Origin: Acidobacteriota bacterium
GTDB taxonomy: Bacteria; Acidobacteriota; Terriglobia; Versatilivoradales; Versatilivoraceae
DNA: 42,899 bases
Reading direction: 5' to 3'
NCBI GenBank assembly: GCA_009841055.1
Contig: VXMN01000223.1
Coordinates: 1 to 42,899 of the forward strand
Each line of letters opens with the position of its first letter. Positions within the stretch are counted from its first letter, which is position 1. The notes beneath the pieces were generated by a model. That model did not search any database. It was not told where the DNA came from and saw only the letters and a program-made list of their open reading frames with translations. Made by a program: the position numbers and the translations under genes. Shown in pieces: positions 25,765-36,676 of this stretch.

Positions 25765-26685
25765 TCAGTTCTCGCGGATGCTCCTTCCCTGGTTGTCGAT
25801 CTCAAGCTCGAGCGGACGGCAGGCCACGCCGTGGCGATTGAAGATGGACTGGACCTGCTTGAACACATCCCGGCCGTCCCCCTGGATAAAGGCCGCCACG
25901 CTGGGTCCCGCCCCGCTCAGGCTGAGTCCCAGCAAGCCGGGGATTTCTCCCCGGTTGAGGGCCAGGACCTCCTGCAGTCCCGGAATCAGAGGCGCCCGGT
26001 AGGGCTGATGCACCTTGTCGCGGAGCGATTCCCTCAGGAACCGGAATTGCCCCGCCATCAGGGCAGCTACCGTAAGAGCGCTGCGCTGCAGGTTAAATAT
26101 TACGTCACTCATCTTGAACTGGTCAGGTACGACAGCCCTGGCCTCGCTGGTGGGCAACTGGATGTCGGGGACCACCAGCAGGACTTTCAGCGCGTCCGCG
26201 ACCCGAGTCCGAAAGAACGACACCCTTCCTCCTTCGTCGACGCAACTCACGGTGAAGCCCCCGAAACGGGCCGCCGTCAGGTTATCGGGATGGGACTCGA
26301 ACTCCAGGGCGTAGCGGTAGAACTTTTCCTGAGACAGATCCTCTCCCACCAGGGCCTCGTAGGTTCCCAGGGCCGCCACAATGGCCGCCGCGCTGCTGCC
26401 CAGCCCGCGGGCCAGAGGAATGTGGTTCCGCACCTCCAGCCTGAGCGTTGGCGGGGGACGTCCTTCCCCCTGAAACACCCGCCGGATCACCTTCCACATC
26501 AGGTTCTCGCGGACGCTGAGCAATTCCCCGGCGCCTTCTCCCTCCGTGTGAATTTCCGGGGAGCCGCTACCGGACTCCCGCACCCGGACCCTGAGGTAGA
26601 GACCCAACGCCAGCCCCAAAGCGTCGTACCCCGCCCCCAGATTGGTGGAACTTGCAGGAACCTGAATGGTAAAGGCGGCGGACAT
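25765..26685 (-). CDS. thrB: Homoserine kinase (GHMP family)
   Basis: ThrB phosphorylates homoserine on the way to threonine. It has 306 residues. GHMP motif 1 is PASSTNLGAGYDALGLAL (10-27), the ATP-binding motif 2 is IPLARGLGSSAAAIVAAL, and motif 3 is LGLSLSGAGPSVAAF. SHPDNLTAARFGG is also typical. The ATG at 26685 lies about 10 nt from a heptamer array, and no Shine-Dalgarno is visible in between. It heads a thrB-hisZ-hisG-hisD cluster, an uncommon link between threonine and histidine synthesis that is probably only shared amino-acid demand. Confidence 0.94.
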   Translation of the reverse strand: MSAAFTIQVPASSTNLGAGYDALGLALGLYLRVRVRESGSGSPEIHTEGEGAGELLSVRENLMWKVIRRVFQGEGRPPPTLRLEVRNHIPLARGLGSSAAAIVAALGTYEALVGEDLSQEKFYRYALEFESHPDNLTAARFGGFTVSCVDEGGRVSFFRTRVADALKVLLVVPDIQLPTSEARAVVPDQFKMSDVIFNLQRSALTVAALMAGQFRFLRESLRDKVHQPYRAPLIPGLQEVLALNRGEIPGLLGLSLSGAGPSVAAFIQGDGRDVFKQVQSIFNRHGVACRPLELEIDNQGRSIREN

Positions 26686-26697
26686 AGAGTGGTCAGT

Positions 26698-26791
<94 letters not shown>

Positions 26792-27041
26792 ATGGTGATT
26801 GGTGGTCCGTGAAGTCCCGCCCCGCTGAGTGCATCGTTCGAGGGGAAGAGGCCGATTGTTCATGAAGGCGAACCACCAATGGACACGAATCAACACGAAA
26901 AAGCCAAGGCACCGATAGACCTGCTTCATCACCACGCGGCACCCAAGTGCATTTTCAGCCCCTTCGTGCGCCTTCGCATTCCCTCGTGTCCCTTCGTGTA
27001 GTTTTCTTTTCCCCATGCATGACCCATCAACCAAACAACTC
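26792..27041 (-). repeat. Interior of intergenic element 3: dispersed repeat modules, reversed
   Basis: Carries on the minus strand the same modules as element 2: CATGGGGAAAAG (about 27007-27018), ACGAAGGGACACGAGGGAAT and GGGTGCCGC..AAGCAGGTCTATC (about 26918-26950). A GTCCATTGGTGGTTCG piece (about 26868-26885) also occurs near 36747 and, diverged, near 5660. Open frames here are repeat by-products. I see no gene. Confidence 0.8.
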
Positions 27042-28601
<1,560 letters not shown>

Positions 28602-28956
28602 GAGGGGTGGCGAGGGGCCGGCAGCGGTTGTCGGGAGTGAACGGGCAGCGGCCTTCAGTGTGCTCCGGTACGGGAACGGCAGTTGACGTTCGAGTTTAGC
28701 ATAAGCCTTTTCCCTACGCCAAGTTGACCGTCTTCCCGCGACGCACGATTAAAGTCACCACTTGTGTTCTTGTGCCCTTTGTGGCCATTCCCGGCAAACG
28801 TCCGGCTGCCGAATTTTGTAAAAGGCTCAACAGAAAATAGAGTTACCCACGAAGGGCTACGAAGGAATAAGAACGGGCACGATAGGGATGCAAGAGCGTC
28901 TGGGTGCCGCTTGCTGATAAAGCAGGTCTATCCGTGCCTTGGCCTCTCCGTTTTTC
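28602..28956. other. Intergenic region upstream of aroDE with a dispersed repeat copy
   Basis: Together with the adjacent array this fills the 382 bp between aroDE and amrA. The first about 130 bp should hold the aroDE leader and promoter. From about 28746 it carries repeat modules A and B in plus orientation (CTGCCGAATTTTGTAAAAGG; ACCCACGAAGGGCTACGAAG; GGGTGCCGCTTGCTGATAAA), diverged from the copy in element 2. There is no left heptamer bracket here. I see no gene. Confidence 0.7.
28693..28722 (-). promoter_or_regulatory. Possible promoter for aroDE
   Basis: On the minus strand TTGGCG (28722-28717), an 18-nt spacer and TAAACT (28698-28693), about 90 nt before the aroDE start. The match to consensus is moderate. 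Confidence 0.35.
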
Positions 28957-28988
28957 CATTCATCATTCATCATTCATCATTCATCACT
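28957..28988 (-). repeat. Heptamer array (ATTCATC on plus) at the amrA 3' end
   Basis: Four ATTCATC units, then ACTCCCCC. The stop of amrA (28984-28986) is its first TGA on the minus strand. It is a single array without an inverted partner. Confidence 0.93.
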
Positions 28989-29538
28989 CCCCCTTCTCTC
29001 CAAAGACCGTCGCGGTGAACCTCTCGACGGTGGCGCCGTTCTTCCAGGCCTGGCCGGACAGCCCTGCCTTCAGGCAAGTCTGTTCCAGAAACCGCTCCGG
29101 GGTCCAACGGTGCTCCACCGCGACCTTCGGCAGCAGGAGGCCCCGGCGCGTCCCCTGGCTGACCAGCAGGCCGTGGGTTCCCACCAAAACGTCGGAAGCG
29201 CCGCCGACCCTGTCCAACCCGGAGAGCACTGAAAGCTCGATCTCGGTTTCGGGCAGGTCTTTCAGATGCAACGGCCGAAACCGGTGGTCCTCGACCGCGG
29301 CCGACACGGCGCACTCCGGCACGGCCCGGTAAAGGGGCGTCAAGGGCCAGGCGTAGCCGACGCACCCGCGCAAACGCCCCCGGAGGTAGAGCGTGACAAA
29401 AGCGCCCCGCTTCTGGAGGAGTTCCCGAGCGGACGGCGGATCGGGAACGGGTCGCACTCCCGACCGCAGGTAGGCTTCAATCGTCGAGCGGGCGGCCTCG
29501 AGGAGATAGTCCCGCGCGGAGTTATTGAGTGGGCACAT
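28984..29538 (-). CDS. amrA: AMMECR1-domain protein (AmmeMemoRadiSam system protein A type)
   Basis: A 184-residue AMMECR1-family protein. The conserved text LRGCVGY (family LRGCIG) sits at about 56-62, followed by DHRFRPLHLKDLPETEIELS, GLLVSQGTRRGLLLPKVAVE and WTPERFLEQTCLKAGL. Its biochemical role is not settled; related proteins occur with a Memo protein and a radical-SAM partner, and neither is next to it here. It starts with ATG 29538 inside the last codons of pgsA (17-bp overlap), so it should be translated together with pgsA. Its stop is the first TGA of a heptamer array. Confidence 0.87.
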   Translation of the reverse strand: MCPLNNSARDYLLEAARSTIEAYLRSGVRPVPDPPSARELLQKRGAFVTLYLRGRLRGCVGYAWPLTPLYRAVPECAVSAAVEDHRFRPLHLKDLPETEIELSVLSGLDRVGGASDVLVGTHGLLVSQGTRRGLLLPKVAVEHRWTPERFLEQTCLKAGLSGQAWKNGATVERFTATVFGEKGE

Positions 29539-30145
29539 CGCTCCGGCTTTTTTTCAGGAGGACCGGCTTTTCACCGCGGCTCGCCTGGCCGCGGATGCCG
29601 ACCGCCTTCCAGAATTTCCGGAAGTAGTCGACGGCCGAGGCCAGGGCGAAGATGACCGTCAGCCAAAGCGCGACCAGGCTGAGCGGCTTCAGCCAGAAGA
29701 CCAGGTTGCTCAGAATGATCAGGGTGACGGCCAGCACCTGCGAGACCATCTTGATTTTTCCCAACTCGGAGGCATCGATAGTGAGTCCCTGCCTGGCCGC
29801 GATGCTGCGAAGACCCGTGATGGCCAGTTCGCGCCCCACGATGATCACCACCATCCAGGCAGGCGCCCAGCCGAGCTCCACCAGCGAGATGAAGGCAGCC
29901 GAAATCAGCAATTTGTCGGCAATCGGATCCAGCAGCATGCCGAGCGTGGTCACCTGCCGGCGTCGTCGGGCCAGGTAGCCGTCGAAGTAGTCGGTGATGG
30001 AGGCACCGAGAAAGATGACGGTGGCCAGGATGACGGAGAGGCTCTCGACCTGCCGTTCCGGATTGTAAACGCGAGTGAGAAGGACAACGACCAGGAGAGG
30101 GACCGCGAAGATCCGGGACAGGGTCAGCAAATTCGGAAGGTTCAT
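29522..30145 (-). CDS. pgsA: CDP-diacylglycerol-glycerol-3-phosphate 3-phosphatidyltransferase
   Basis: PgsA makes phosphatidylglycerophosphate in the inner membrane. It has 207 residues and several hydrophobic helices (LSRIFAVPLLVVVLL; SVILATVIFLGASI; WMVVIIVGREL; QVLAVTLIILSNLVFWL). The complete CDP-alcohol phosphotransferase motif is present: DYFDGYLARRRR, eight residues from AR to Gly, then GMLLDPIADK with both Asp. The frame is open further upstream, but homology starts at MNLPNLLTLSRI, so I take the ATG at 30145; its ribosome binding site is weak. It lies 50 bp after sufT and overlaps amrA. Confidence 0.94.
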   Translation of the reverse strand: MNLPNLLTLSRIFAVPLLVVVLLTRVYNPERQVESLSVILATVIFLGASITDYFDGYLARRRRQVTTLGMLLDPIADKLLISAAFISLVELGWAPAWMVVIIVGRELAITGLRSIAARQGLTIDASELGKIKMVSQVLAVTLIILSNLVFWLKPLSLVALWLTVIFALASAVDYFRKFWKAVGIRGQASRGEKPVLLKKSRSDVPTQ

Positions 30146-30195
30146 GCAAAAAGTCTGATTTCTTTTAGGGCAGAATTCAACAGGAAAAATGAGGG

Positions 30196-30537
30196 TCAGA
30201 GCATCCCCAGTTGCAGCTTGGCGGCTTCCGACATCTTGGCCGGACTCCAGGGCGGATCCCAAACCAGCTCGACCTGGGCGGAGGACACCCCCTCGGCCCC
30301 GGCAACCCTGGTTTCGACCTCGCCCGGCAGCGTCCCGGCAACCGGACAGGCCGGCGAGGTGAGGGTCATTTGAATCTTGACGGCGTTGGAAGGGTCGATG
30401 TCGATCTCGTAGATGAGTCCGATCTCGTAGATGTTGACGGGGATTTCAGGGTCGTAAACCGTTTGCAGCACCTCGACGACCCGCTGTCTCAACTCTTCCG
30501 GCGGAGCGGACTCGAGTGGGGGGGAATCGGTGGTCAT
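30196..30537 (-). CDS. sufT: SufT/MIP18-family (DUF59) Fe-S maturation protein
   Basis: A 113-residue cytoplasmic protein of the DUF59/MIP18 family, which helps mature Fe-S proteins. Text: VVEVLQTVYDPEIPVNIYEI, GLIYEIDID, the Cys-bearing MTLTSPACPVAGTLP (conserved TSP.CP) and VELVWDPPWSPAKMS. It comes 172 bp after sufU, last of the suf genes. Its upstream region holds a four-unit AATCCAA-type heptamer run (30548-30575) only 10 nt from the ATG. The ribosome binding site is probably GAGGACGCAACC. Confidence 0.9.
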   Translation of the reverse strand: MTTDSPPLESAPPEELRQRVVEVLQTVYDPEIPVNIYEIGLIYEIDIDPSNAVKIQMTLTSPACPVAGTLPGEVETRVAGAEGVSSAQVELVWDPPWSPAKMSEAAKLQLGML

Positions 30538-30547
30538 GGTTGCGTCC

Positions 30548-30575
30548 TCAAATTTTGGATTTTGGATTGCAGATT
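30548..30575 (-). repeat. Third heptamer type, AATCCAA x4 (degenerate)
   Basis: On the minus strand AATCTGC, AATCCAA, AATCCAA and AATTTGA, i.e. 28 nt with a 7-nt period directly before sufT. Short, so chance cannot be excluded. Confidence 0.55.
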
Positions 30576-30709
30576 ATGGTTTATTCACATTTTGTTCCCG
30601 ACAGGCCATGCACTTCTCTTGTTTCACTCTCGGATGATCTGACCGACAGGGCAGGGGCGCCACTTGTCTGAGCGCAGGCTCGCAAGGGCTTCGGGTACTC
30701 AACTGCCGG

Positions 30710-31156
30710 CTACTCGGTAGTGACCGGTTGCTGCCTGTTCTCGAGGGCGGCCTTGACCGTATGCCAGGGCAGAGTGGCGCACTTGACCCGAATCGGAAAG
30801 GCGGCCACCCCGGCAAAAGCTATCAGCTTTCCCAGGTCTTCCGGCGGCTCGATGGCCCTGCCGGTTACCAGATCCTGGAACTGCCGGAAGGCCGTGGCCA
30901 GAAGGGCGACTTTTCGGCCCTTCAGCAACTCGGTCATCATGGAGGCGGAAGCGGTGGAGATGGCGCAGCCCTTGCCCTCGAAGCGAATGTCCCGGACGAC
31001 GTCCCCGTCGAGCTCCAGGGCAACCGACACCTTGTCCCCGCAGAGCGGATTGTCGCCCTCGGCCCTGTGGGTGGCGCTATCCAGGCTGCCGAAATTTCGC
31101 GGTCGCCGGGTGTGGTCCAGGATAACCTCCTGGTAGAGGTCCATCAACTCGGACAT
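30710..31156 (-). CDS. sufU: Fe-S assembly protein SufU
   Basis: SufU takes sulfur from SufS as a zinc-containing sulfurtransferase, or acts as a scaffold. It has 148 residues. The three conserved Cys are in DNPLCGDKVS, GKGCAIST and IRVKCATLPW, and the roughly 20-residue insertion before the last Cys (GRAIEPPEDLGKLIAFAGVA) separates SufU from IscU. YQEVILDHTRRPRNFG is the usual opening. The start ATG 31156 overlaps the end of sufS by 13 bp. SufU in place of SufE is typical of Gram-positive and several deep Gram-negative groups. Confidence 0.94.
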   Translation of the reverse strand: MSELMDLYQEVILDHTRRPRNFGSLDSATHRAEGDNPLCGDKVSVALELDGDVVRDIRFEGKGCAISTASASMMTELLKGRKVALLATAFRQFQDLVTGRAIEPPEDLGKLIAFAGVAAFPIRVKCATLPWHTVKAALENRQQPVTTE

Positions 31157-32415
31157 GGGCCGAAGATCTCCCTGACCTTGAGCACGCCGTCCACCAGCCG
31201 GTCCACCTCCGCGTGCGTGTTGTAGAGACCGAAGGAGGCGCGGGCCGTGGCCGGAAGGCCCAGGCGCTCCATCAGGGGCTGGGCGCAGTGATGGCCCCCT
31301 CGAATGGCGATTCCCTCCCGATCCAGAATGGTCCCGACATCGTGGGGGTGGGCGCCTTCGACCATAAAGGAGAGCACCCCCGCCTTGCGTCCGGGTCGAC
31401 CGACGACTCGTACTCCCGGGACCGAGGCCAGCGCTTCGGTGGCGTGAGACAACACCTCGCCTTCGTGAGCGGCAATGTTCTCCAGGCCGACGGCCCCCAG
31501 GTAGTCCAGGGCGGCTCCCAGTCCGATGACCCCGACGATATCGGGCGTCCCCGCCTCGAACCGGTAGGGGATCTCCTTGTAGCTGGTGCGCTCGAAGGAG
31601 ACCGAACGGATCATCTCGCCTCCGCACTGGTAGGGCGGCATGGCTTCCAGCAGGGAGGCTTTTCCGTAGAGAACGCCCACTCCGGTGGGACCGTAGACCT
31701 TGTGTCCCGAAAAGGCGTAGAAGTCGCAGTCCAGGGCTTGAACGTCCAGTTGGAGGTGGGGAGCCGCCTGGGCTCCGTCCACCAGCACCGGAATCTCCCG
31801 GCGGCGGGCCATCCGAACCATTTCAGCCACGGGGTTGACGGTTCCCAGGGCGTTGGAGACGTGAGCGATGGCCACCAGGCGCGTACGGGAGCCGAGAGCC
31901 TTTTCAAAGGCCTCCAGGCGAACTTCCCCGTTGTCATCGATGGGCGCGACCCGCAGAGTCCCGCCCTTTTCCTCGCAGACCCTCTGCCAGGGCACGATGT
32001 TGGAGTGGTGCTCCAGGGTCGAGATCAGGATCTCGTCGCCGGCCTCGATCCTCTGGCGAGCCAGGGTGCCGGCCACCAGGTTGATGGCTTCGGTGGTTCC
32101 CCGGACGAACACGATCTCGCGGGACTCCCGGGCATTGATGAACCGCTGCACCTTGCCGCGAACTTCCTCGTAGGCCTCAGTGGCTTCCAGGCTGAGCGCA
32201 TAGAGGCCCCGGTGGATGTTGGCATAGCCCTCGCGGTAGAAGGCGTTCATGGCTTCGATGACCGGAGCCGGTTTCTGAGTGGAAGCGGCGCTGTCGAGAT
32301 AGACCAGCGGTTTGCCGGCGGCGCGGCTCGAAAGGATGGGGAAGTCGCGGCGCAGCCGGTCGACGTCCAGCGGCGGCGCGGCCGGCTGGACCGATGGCAG
32401 GGTTGCCCTCCTCAT
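31144..32415 (-). CDS. sufS: Cysteine desulfurase SufS
   Basis: SufS is a PLP enzyme (group II desulfurase) that removes sulfur from cysteine for Fe-S assembly. It has 423 residues. YLDSAASTQKPAPVIEAM opens the fold. The PLP lysine is Lys239 (AFSGHKVYGPTG), HH of STLEHHSNIVPWQ contacts PLP, and the persulfide Cys is Cys377 (RGGHHCAQPLM). The frame is open far upstream over sufD; homology and the ATG at 32415, 5 bp after the sufD stop, fix the start. It overlaps sufU by 13 bp. Confidence 0.96.
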   Translation of the reverse strand: MRRATLPSVQPAAPPLDVDRLRRDFPILSSRAAGKPLVYLDSAASTQKPAPVIEAMNAFYREGYANIHRGLYALSLEATEAYEEVRGKVQRFINARESREIVFVRGTTEAINLVAGTLARQRIEAGDEILISTLEHHSNIVPWQRVCEEKGGTLRVAPIDDNGEVRLEAFEKALGSRTRLVAIAHVSNALGTVNPVAEMVRMARRREIPVLVDGAQAAPHLQLDVQALDCDFYAFSGHKVYGPTGVGVLYGKASLLEAMPPYQCGGEMIRSVSFERTSYKEIPYRFEAGTPDIVGVIGLGAALDYLGAVGLENIAAHEGEVLSHATEALASVPGVRVVGRPGRKAGVLSFMVEGAHPHDVGTILDREGIAIRGGHHCAQPLMERLGLPATARASFGLYNTHAEVDRLVDGVLKVREIFGPCPS

Positions 32416-32420
32416 CCGGG

Positions 32421-33767
32421 TCACTCCTTGGATCCCTTCTCCGCCAGGCGGTGAAAGAGCGTCTTCTCCAGCCGGGCGCGAATGGGCTCGATTCGGATCT
32501 GGGAGGCAATGTCGTTGGCGAAGGCAAAGGTCAGGAGCTGGCGGGCGGCCTCCCGGCCGATTCCCCGCGACTGCAGATAGAAGACGGCCTGGGGGTCCAA
32601 TTGCCCGATGGTGGCCCCGTGGGTGCACTTCACGTCGTCGGCGTAGATCTCCAACTGGGGATTGGTGTTGACCAGGGCCTCTTCGGAGAGCAGCAGGTTC
32701 TGGTTGGTCTGCTTCGAATCGGTCTTCTGGGCGTGGGGCCGCACGATGATCCGGCCGTTGAAGACCCCGCTGGACCGGTCGTCCAGGATCCCCTTGTAGA
32801 GCTCGAAGCTGTTGCAATGGGGCTTGGCGTGGTCGATGGAGGTGTGGTTGTCCACGTGCTGCTTGCCGGTCGTGAGGGAAAAACCGTTCAAGGTGGCTTC
32901 GGCGCCCTCGCCATCCAGGACCGCATTGACATGATTGCGGACCAGGGCTCCTCCCAGAGAAATGGAATGGGAGGAAACGGTGGCGCTGCGTTCGAGATGG
33001 AACTGCATTGTGGCGATGTGGAAGGCCCTGAAACTCTCCTGCTGCAGCTTGTAGTGCTCGACCACCGCCCCCTCCCGGGCCACCAGCTCGGTCACCGTGT
33101 TGGTGAAATAAAGGGAGTCGGGGGAGCCCGAATAGGTTTCCACGATGCGGGCCTGACTGTTGGCGTCGGCCAGCACCAGGCAGCGGGGATGGGAAACCAC
33201 CGGCTCTCCTTCCCCTCCCGAGCAAAAGTGCAAGCGAATCGGCTGCTCCACCACGGTGTTCCTGGGAATATGGATCAGAGCGACATCCTGCAGGAAGGCC
33301 GTATTCAGGGCGGCGAAGACCTCCTCCCCGTCTCCGGCATAGCGACCCAGCGCCTCGCGAACGGAAGGCCCCTGGCCGTTGAGGAACTCCGACAGCCCCT
33401 GGACCCGAACGCCCGGCGGCAGGGCGCCGACAGACGAGTGCTCGCGGGAAAAGCGTGCGTTCAGGAACACCAGGCGGCAGGGCGAAGAGTCGTCTCCGGT
33501 CAGGGAGCCCAGGTGGGCCGGAGAGGGACAAGAGTCGGAGGCGCCGGCATGGGCAAAGGCGGTTCGCCTCAGCGGAGCGAGGCTGGTAAAGCGCCAGGCC
33601 TCGTCGTGAGTGGTCGGGAAACCGAGCCGGTTGAAGCGGCGGATCGCCGCCTGGCGTTTTTCCGTCAACCAGGCAGGATCCCGGTCCGCCTGGCGGCGGG
33701 CGAAAGAGTCGAATTGGGACAGGTAGCGTTGCTGCTCGGGGGGCAATTCAGCCGGGTTTCGATTCAT
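32421..33767 (-). CDS. sufD: Fe-S cluster assembly protein SufD
   Basis: SufD is part of the SufBCD scaffold. It has 448 residues. The C-terminal half is the diagnostic right-handed beta-helix: HNHVNAVLDGEGAEATLNGF-like text (about 280-300), TGKQHVDNHTSIDHAKPHCN, YKGILDDRSSGVFNGRIIV, QTNQNLLLSEEALVNTNPQL and DDVKCTHGATIGQLD. The helical tail RGIGREAARQLLTFAFANDI follows. I use the ATG at 33767 (MNRNPAELPPEQQ) because GAGGAGAGAGA precedes it; an upstream start would run into sufC. It starts 14 bp after the sufC stop. Confidence 0.95.
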   Translation of the reverse strand: MNRNPAELPPEQQRYLSQFDSFARRQADRDPAWLTEKRQAAIRRFNRLGFPTTHDEAWRFTSLAPLRRTAFAHAGASDSCPSPAHLGSLTGDDSSPCRLVFLNARFSREHSSVGALPPGVRVQGLSEFLNGQGPSVREALGRYAGDGEEVFAALNTAFLQDVALIHIPRNTVVEQPIRLHFCSGGEGEPVVSHPRCLVLADANSQARIVETYSGSPDSLYFTNTVTELVAREGAVVEHYKLQQESFRAFHIATMQFHLERSATVSSHSISLGGALVRNHVNAVLDGEGAEATLNGFSLTTGKQHVDNHTSIDHAKPHCNSFELYKGILDDRSSGVFNGRIIVRPHAQKTDSKQTNQNLLLSEEALVNTNPQLEIYADDVKCTHGATIGQLDPQAVFYLQSRGIGREAARQLLTFAFANDIASQIRIEPIRARLEKTLFHRLAEKGSKE

Positions 33768-33781
33768 GGGTGTCTCTCTCC

Positions 33782-34546
33782 TCAGCTTCCCGGTGTCACG
33801 GCCACCTGAGCCTCGATCCAACCGTAGCCCCTGGCTTCCAGTTCGAGGGCAAGGTCCTTGTCCCCCGACTTGACGATTTCCCCGCCCGAAAGCACATGCA
33901 CGCGATCGGGCACGATGTAGTTCAGCAACCGCTGGTAGTGGGTGATGACCACGATGGCGCGGTCGGGACGGCGCAAGGCGTTGACGCCGTCGGCAACCGT
34001 CTTGAGAGCATCGATGTCGAGCCCCGAGTCGGTTTCGTCGAGGATGGCCAGGGTCGGGTCGAGCACCGCCATCTGAAAGATCTCGTTTCGCTTCTTCTCG
34101 CCTCCCGAAAAGCCCTCGTTGACGGAACGGCTGATGAAGCTCTGATCCAGGTTCACCAGCTTGATTTTTTCCCGAACGACCTTCATGAACTCCATGGCGT
34201 CCAGCTCATCCTCGTCCCGATGCTTGCGGATGGCGTTCATGGCGGCCTTCAGGAAATAGACGTTGCTCACTCCGGGGATCTCCACCGGGTATTGAAAGGC
34301 CATGAAGACGCCCTCGCAAGCCCGCTCCTCGGGCTCCATGTCCAACAGGTCCCGGCCCCGATAGAAAACCCTGCCCCGGGTCACTTCGAAACTTTCCCGG
34401 CCCGCCAGCACCTGGGCCAGGGTGCTCTTGCCCGACCCGTTGGGACCCATGATGGCGTGCACTTCTCCCGACGCCACCTCCAGGTTGACCCCTTTCAGAA
34501 TCGCCTTCCCCTCCACTTCGACGTGCAAATCTTCGATCTTCAGCAC
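33782..34546 (-). CDS. sufC: Fe-S cluster assembly ATPase SufC
   Basis: SufC is the ABC-type ATPase of the SufBCD complex. It has 254 residues. Walker A is GPNGSGKSTLAQVLAG (36-51), the signature SGGEKKRNEIFQMAVLDP, Walker B LAILDETDSGLDIDAL and the switch His VITHYQRLLNYI. It starts with GTG (34546), preceded by GAGGAAAGGAAA, a good ribosome binding site. It follows sufB by 56 bp. Confidence 0.96.
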   Translation of the reverse strand: MLKIEDLHVEVEGKAILKGVNLEVASGEVHAIMGPNGSGKSTLAQVLAGRESFEVTRGRVFYRGRDLLDMEPEERACEGVFMAFQYPVEIPGVSNVYFLKAAMNAIRKHRDEDELDAMEFMKVVREKIKLVNLDQSFISRSVNEGFSGGEKKRNEIFQMAVLDPTLAILDETDSGLDIDALKTVADGVNALRRPDRAIVVITHYQRLLNYIVPDRVHVLSGGEIVKSGDKDLALELEARGYGWIEAQVAVTPGS

Positions 34547-34602
34547 CGCGTTTCCTTTCCTCGCTTACCCTTCTTCCCAATGGCCGCCTGCTCGGCAGCC
34601 GG

Positions 34603-36051
34603 CTATCCGACGCTTCCCTCCAGGCTGACTCCCAGCAGCTTTCGAGCCTCCACCGCGAATTCCATGGGCAGCTCGCGAAAGACCTCCTTGCAGAAACCGT
34701 TCACGATCATGGAGACGGCATCTTCCGCCGATATGCCTCGCTGCTTGCAGTAGAAAATCTGGTCCTCACCGATCTTCGAGGTCGAGGCCTCATGCTCCAT
34801 CTGAGCCGTGCTGTTCTTGACCTCGATATAGGGAAAGGTGTGGGCTCCGCAGGCGTCTCCCATTAACATCGAGTCGCACTGGGAATAGTTGCGGGCCCCG
34901 GAGGCGCCCTTGAGAATCTTGACCGCCCCCCGGTAGGTGTTCTGGCCGTGACCCGCCGAAATCCCCTTGGACACGATGGTGCTGCGGGTATCCCGGCCGA
35001 TGTGGATCATCTTGGTTCCGGTGTCGGCCTGCTGGAAGTTGTTGGTGACCGCCACCGAGTAGAACTCGCCGATGGAGCGGTCCCCCTGCAGGAGACAGCT
35101 CGGATACTTCCAGGTGATGGACGAGCCCGTCTCCACCTGGGTCCAGGAGATCTTGGAATCCACTCCCCGGCATTTGCCCCGCTTGGTGACGAAGTTGTAG
35201 ATGCCTCCCTTGCCCTCCTTGTCCCCGGGATACCAGTTCTGCACGGTCGAATACTTGATCTGGGCCCGGTCCAGGGCCACCAGCTCGACCACCGCCGCGT
35301 GGAGCTGATTTTCGTCCCTGCGGGGCGCCGTGCAGCCCTCCAGGTAGCTCACGGTGCTGTCGTCGTCGGCAATGATCAGGGTGCGTTCGAACTGGCCGGT
35401 GTCCTTGGCATTGATGCGGAAATAGGTGGACAGCTCCATGGGGCAGCGAACCCCCTTGGGGATGTAGCAGAACGACCCGTCGCTGAAGACCGCCGAGTTG
35501 AGCGTGGCAAAGAAGTTGTCGGTGTAGGGAACCACCGAGCCGAGATACTGCTTCACCAGCTCCGGGTGGTTCTGGACCGCTTCCGAGAAAGAACAGAAGA
35601 TGATGCCCAACTCCGCCAGCTTCTCGCGAAAGGTGGTGGCCACCGAAACGCTGTCGAAGACCGCGTCCACGGCCACGCCGCTCAGGCGCTCCTGCTCCTG
35701 CAGGGAAATCCCCAGCTTTTCGTAGGTCTTCAGCAGCTCGGGATCGACCTCGTCCAGGCTCTTGGGGCCGTCCTTGCCGCTCTTGGGGGCGGCGTAGTAG
35801 ATGATGTCCTGGTAGTCGATCGGCGGGTAATGGACATTGTGCCAGGCCGGCTCCTTCATGGTGAGCCAGTGCCTGTAGGCCCGCAGCCGCCAGTCCAGCA
35901 GGAAGGCCGGCTCGTTCTTTCTGGCCGAGATGGTGCGAATGACCTCCTCGTTCAACCCACGGGGAATGGCGTCCGCCTCGATGTCGGTGACGAACCCGTA
36001 CTTGTATTCCTGGTTGGCCAGTTCCTGAATGGTTTCGTTGGCTGAAGGCAT
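34603..36051 (-). CDS. sufB: Fe-S cluster assembly protein SufB
   Basis: SufB is the scaffold subunit on which the cluster is built. It has 482 residues. Text: [138 protein letters not shown] and [26 protein letters not shown] lies 5-6 nt before the ATG. It is the first structural gene, 68 bp after the Rrf2 regulator. Confidence 0.97.
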   Translation of the reverse strand: MPSANETIQELANQEYKYGFVTDIEADAIPRGLNEEVIRTISARKNEPAFLLDWRLRAYRHWLTMKEPAWHNVHYPPIDYQDIIYYAAPKSGKDGPKSLDEVDPELLKTYEKLGISLQEQERLSGVAVDAVFDSVSVATTFREKLAELGIIFCSFSEAVQNHPELVKQYLGSVVPYTDNFFATLNSAVFSDGSFCYIPKGVRCPMELSTYFRINAKDTGQFERTLIIADDDSTVSYLEGCTAPRRDENQLHAAVVELVALDRAQIKYSTVQNWYPGDKEGKGGIYNFVTKRGKCRGVDSKISWTQVETGSSITWKYPSCLLQGDRSIGEFYSVAVTNNFQQADTGTKMIHIGRDTRSTIVSKGISAGHGQNTYRGAVKILKGASGARNYSQCDSMLMGDACGAHTFPYIEVKNSTAQMEHEASTSKIGEDQIFYCKQRGISAEDAVSMIVNGFCKEVFRELPMEFAVEARKLLGVSLEGSVG

Positions 36052-36119
36052 GTTGACTCCTTGAGCGTCATGGGCGCTCGCCGGCCGTCCGCAAAACGAG
36101 AGGTCGGCACGGGCGGTGC

Positions 36120-36632
36120 TCAGGCGCCTGGATCTCCTCGCAACTGCACCAGCTGCAAGGGGTTCTCTTCCCGCTCCGCCAGGCTGAGAGCCGAATCTTT
36201 TTTCGGATCGGAGTTCGGCGATGCCAGGCCGTGGAGGCTCATCTGGGCCACCGTCACCCGTCTCAGCATCAGCACCACGCTGTCACTGAGCAACTGGAGC
36301 GGACTCTTGATGTTGCATTTTTCGTACTGCAGGCAGTAGCCCGTCTCCGAGACGCAACTCGTCATGGAGAAGGGCCCTTCGATCGCTTCGATCACCTCGG
36401 CTGCATTGATCAGGTGGGCAGGCCGACCCAGGGCGTAACCCCCGCGGGTCCCCTGGTGGGAAACCACGATCCCGCTCTGCGCCATCCTCTGCAGCACCTT
36501 TGCCATCAGGTGCGGCGGGATGTTGTAGGACCGGGCGATTTCGCGCGCACTCCAGGCAACCCGGCCGGAACTCTGGGCCAAGTGGATCAGAGCCATCAGG
36601 GCGTAGTCTGTTTTTTTTGAAAGTCTTAACAT
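36120..36632 (-). CDS. Rrf2-family Fe-S-type transcription regulator of the suf operon
   Basis: A 170-residue winged-helix regulator. The opening [20 protein letters not shown] and [20 protein letters not shown] (recognition helix region), then [11 protein letters not shown], are Rrf2 hallmarks. Three Cys (93, 100, 106; spacing CX6CX5C) sit where IscR has its cluster ligands (92, 98, 104), so it probably senses Fe-S status. The frame is open upstream to 36671, but that would place the operator inside the gene; I take the ATG at 36632. It is the first gene of the suf operon, so autoregulation is likely. Confidence 0.9.
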   Translation of the reverse strand: MLRLSKKTDYALMALIHLAQSSGRVAWSAREIARSYNIPPHLMAKVLQRMAQSGIVVSHQGTRGGYALGRPAHLINAAEVIEAIEGPFSMTSCVSETGYCLQYEKCNIKSPLQLLSDSVVLMLRRVTVAQMSLHGLASPNSDPKKDSALSLAEREENPLQLVQLRGDPGA

Positions 36633-36645
36633 GGACCACCCAAAT

Positions 36646-36662
36646 CGGACCAATTTGGTCCG
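36646..36662 (-). promoter_or_regulatory. Palindromic operator at the suf operon
   Basis: CGGACCAATTTGGTCCG is a perfect 8-bp inverted repeat around one base, 13 nt before the rrf2 start codon and just after the predicted transcription start. A bound regulator would block early elongation or initiation. The likely ligand is the Rrf2 protein itself. Confidence 0.65.
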
Positions 36663-36676
36663 GTTTAGCATCAGAC

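Noticed and set aside
32416-33531. N-terminal extension of SufS over sufD
   Set aside because: The extension is low-complexity Pro/Gly/Arg text antiparallel in codon use to sufD; homology starts at 32415.
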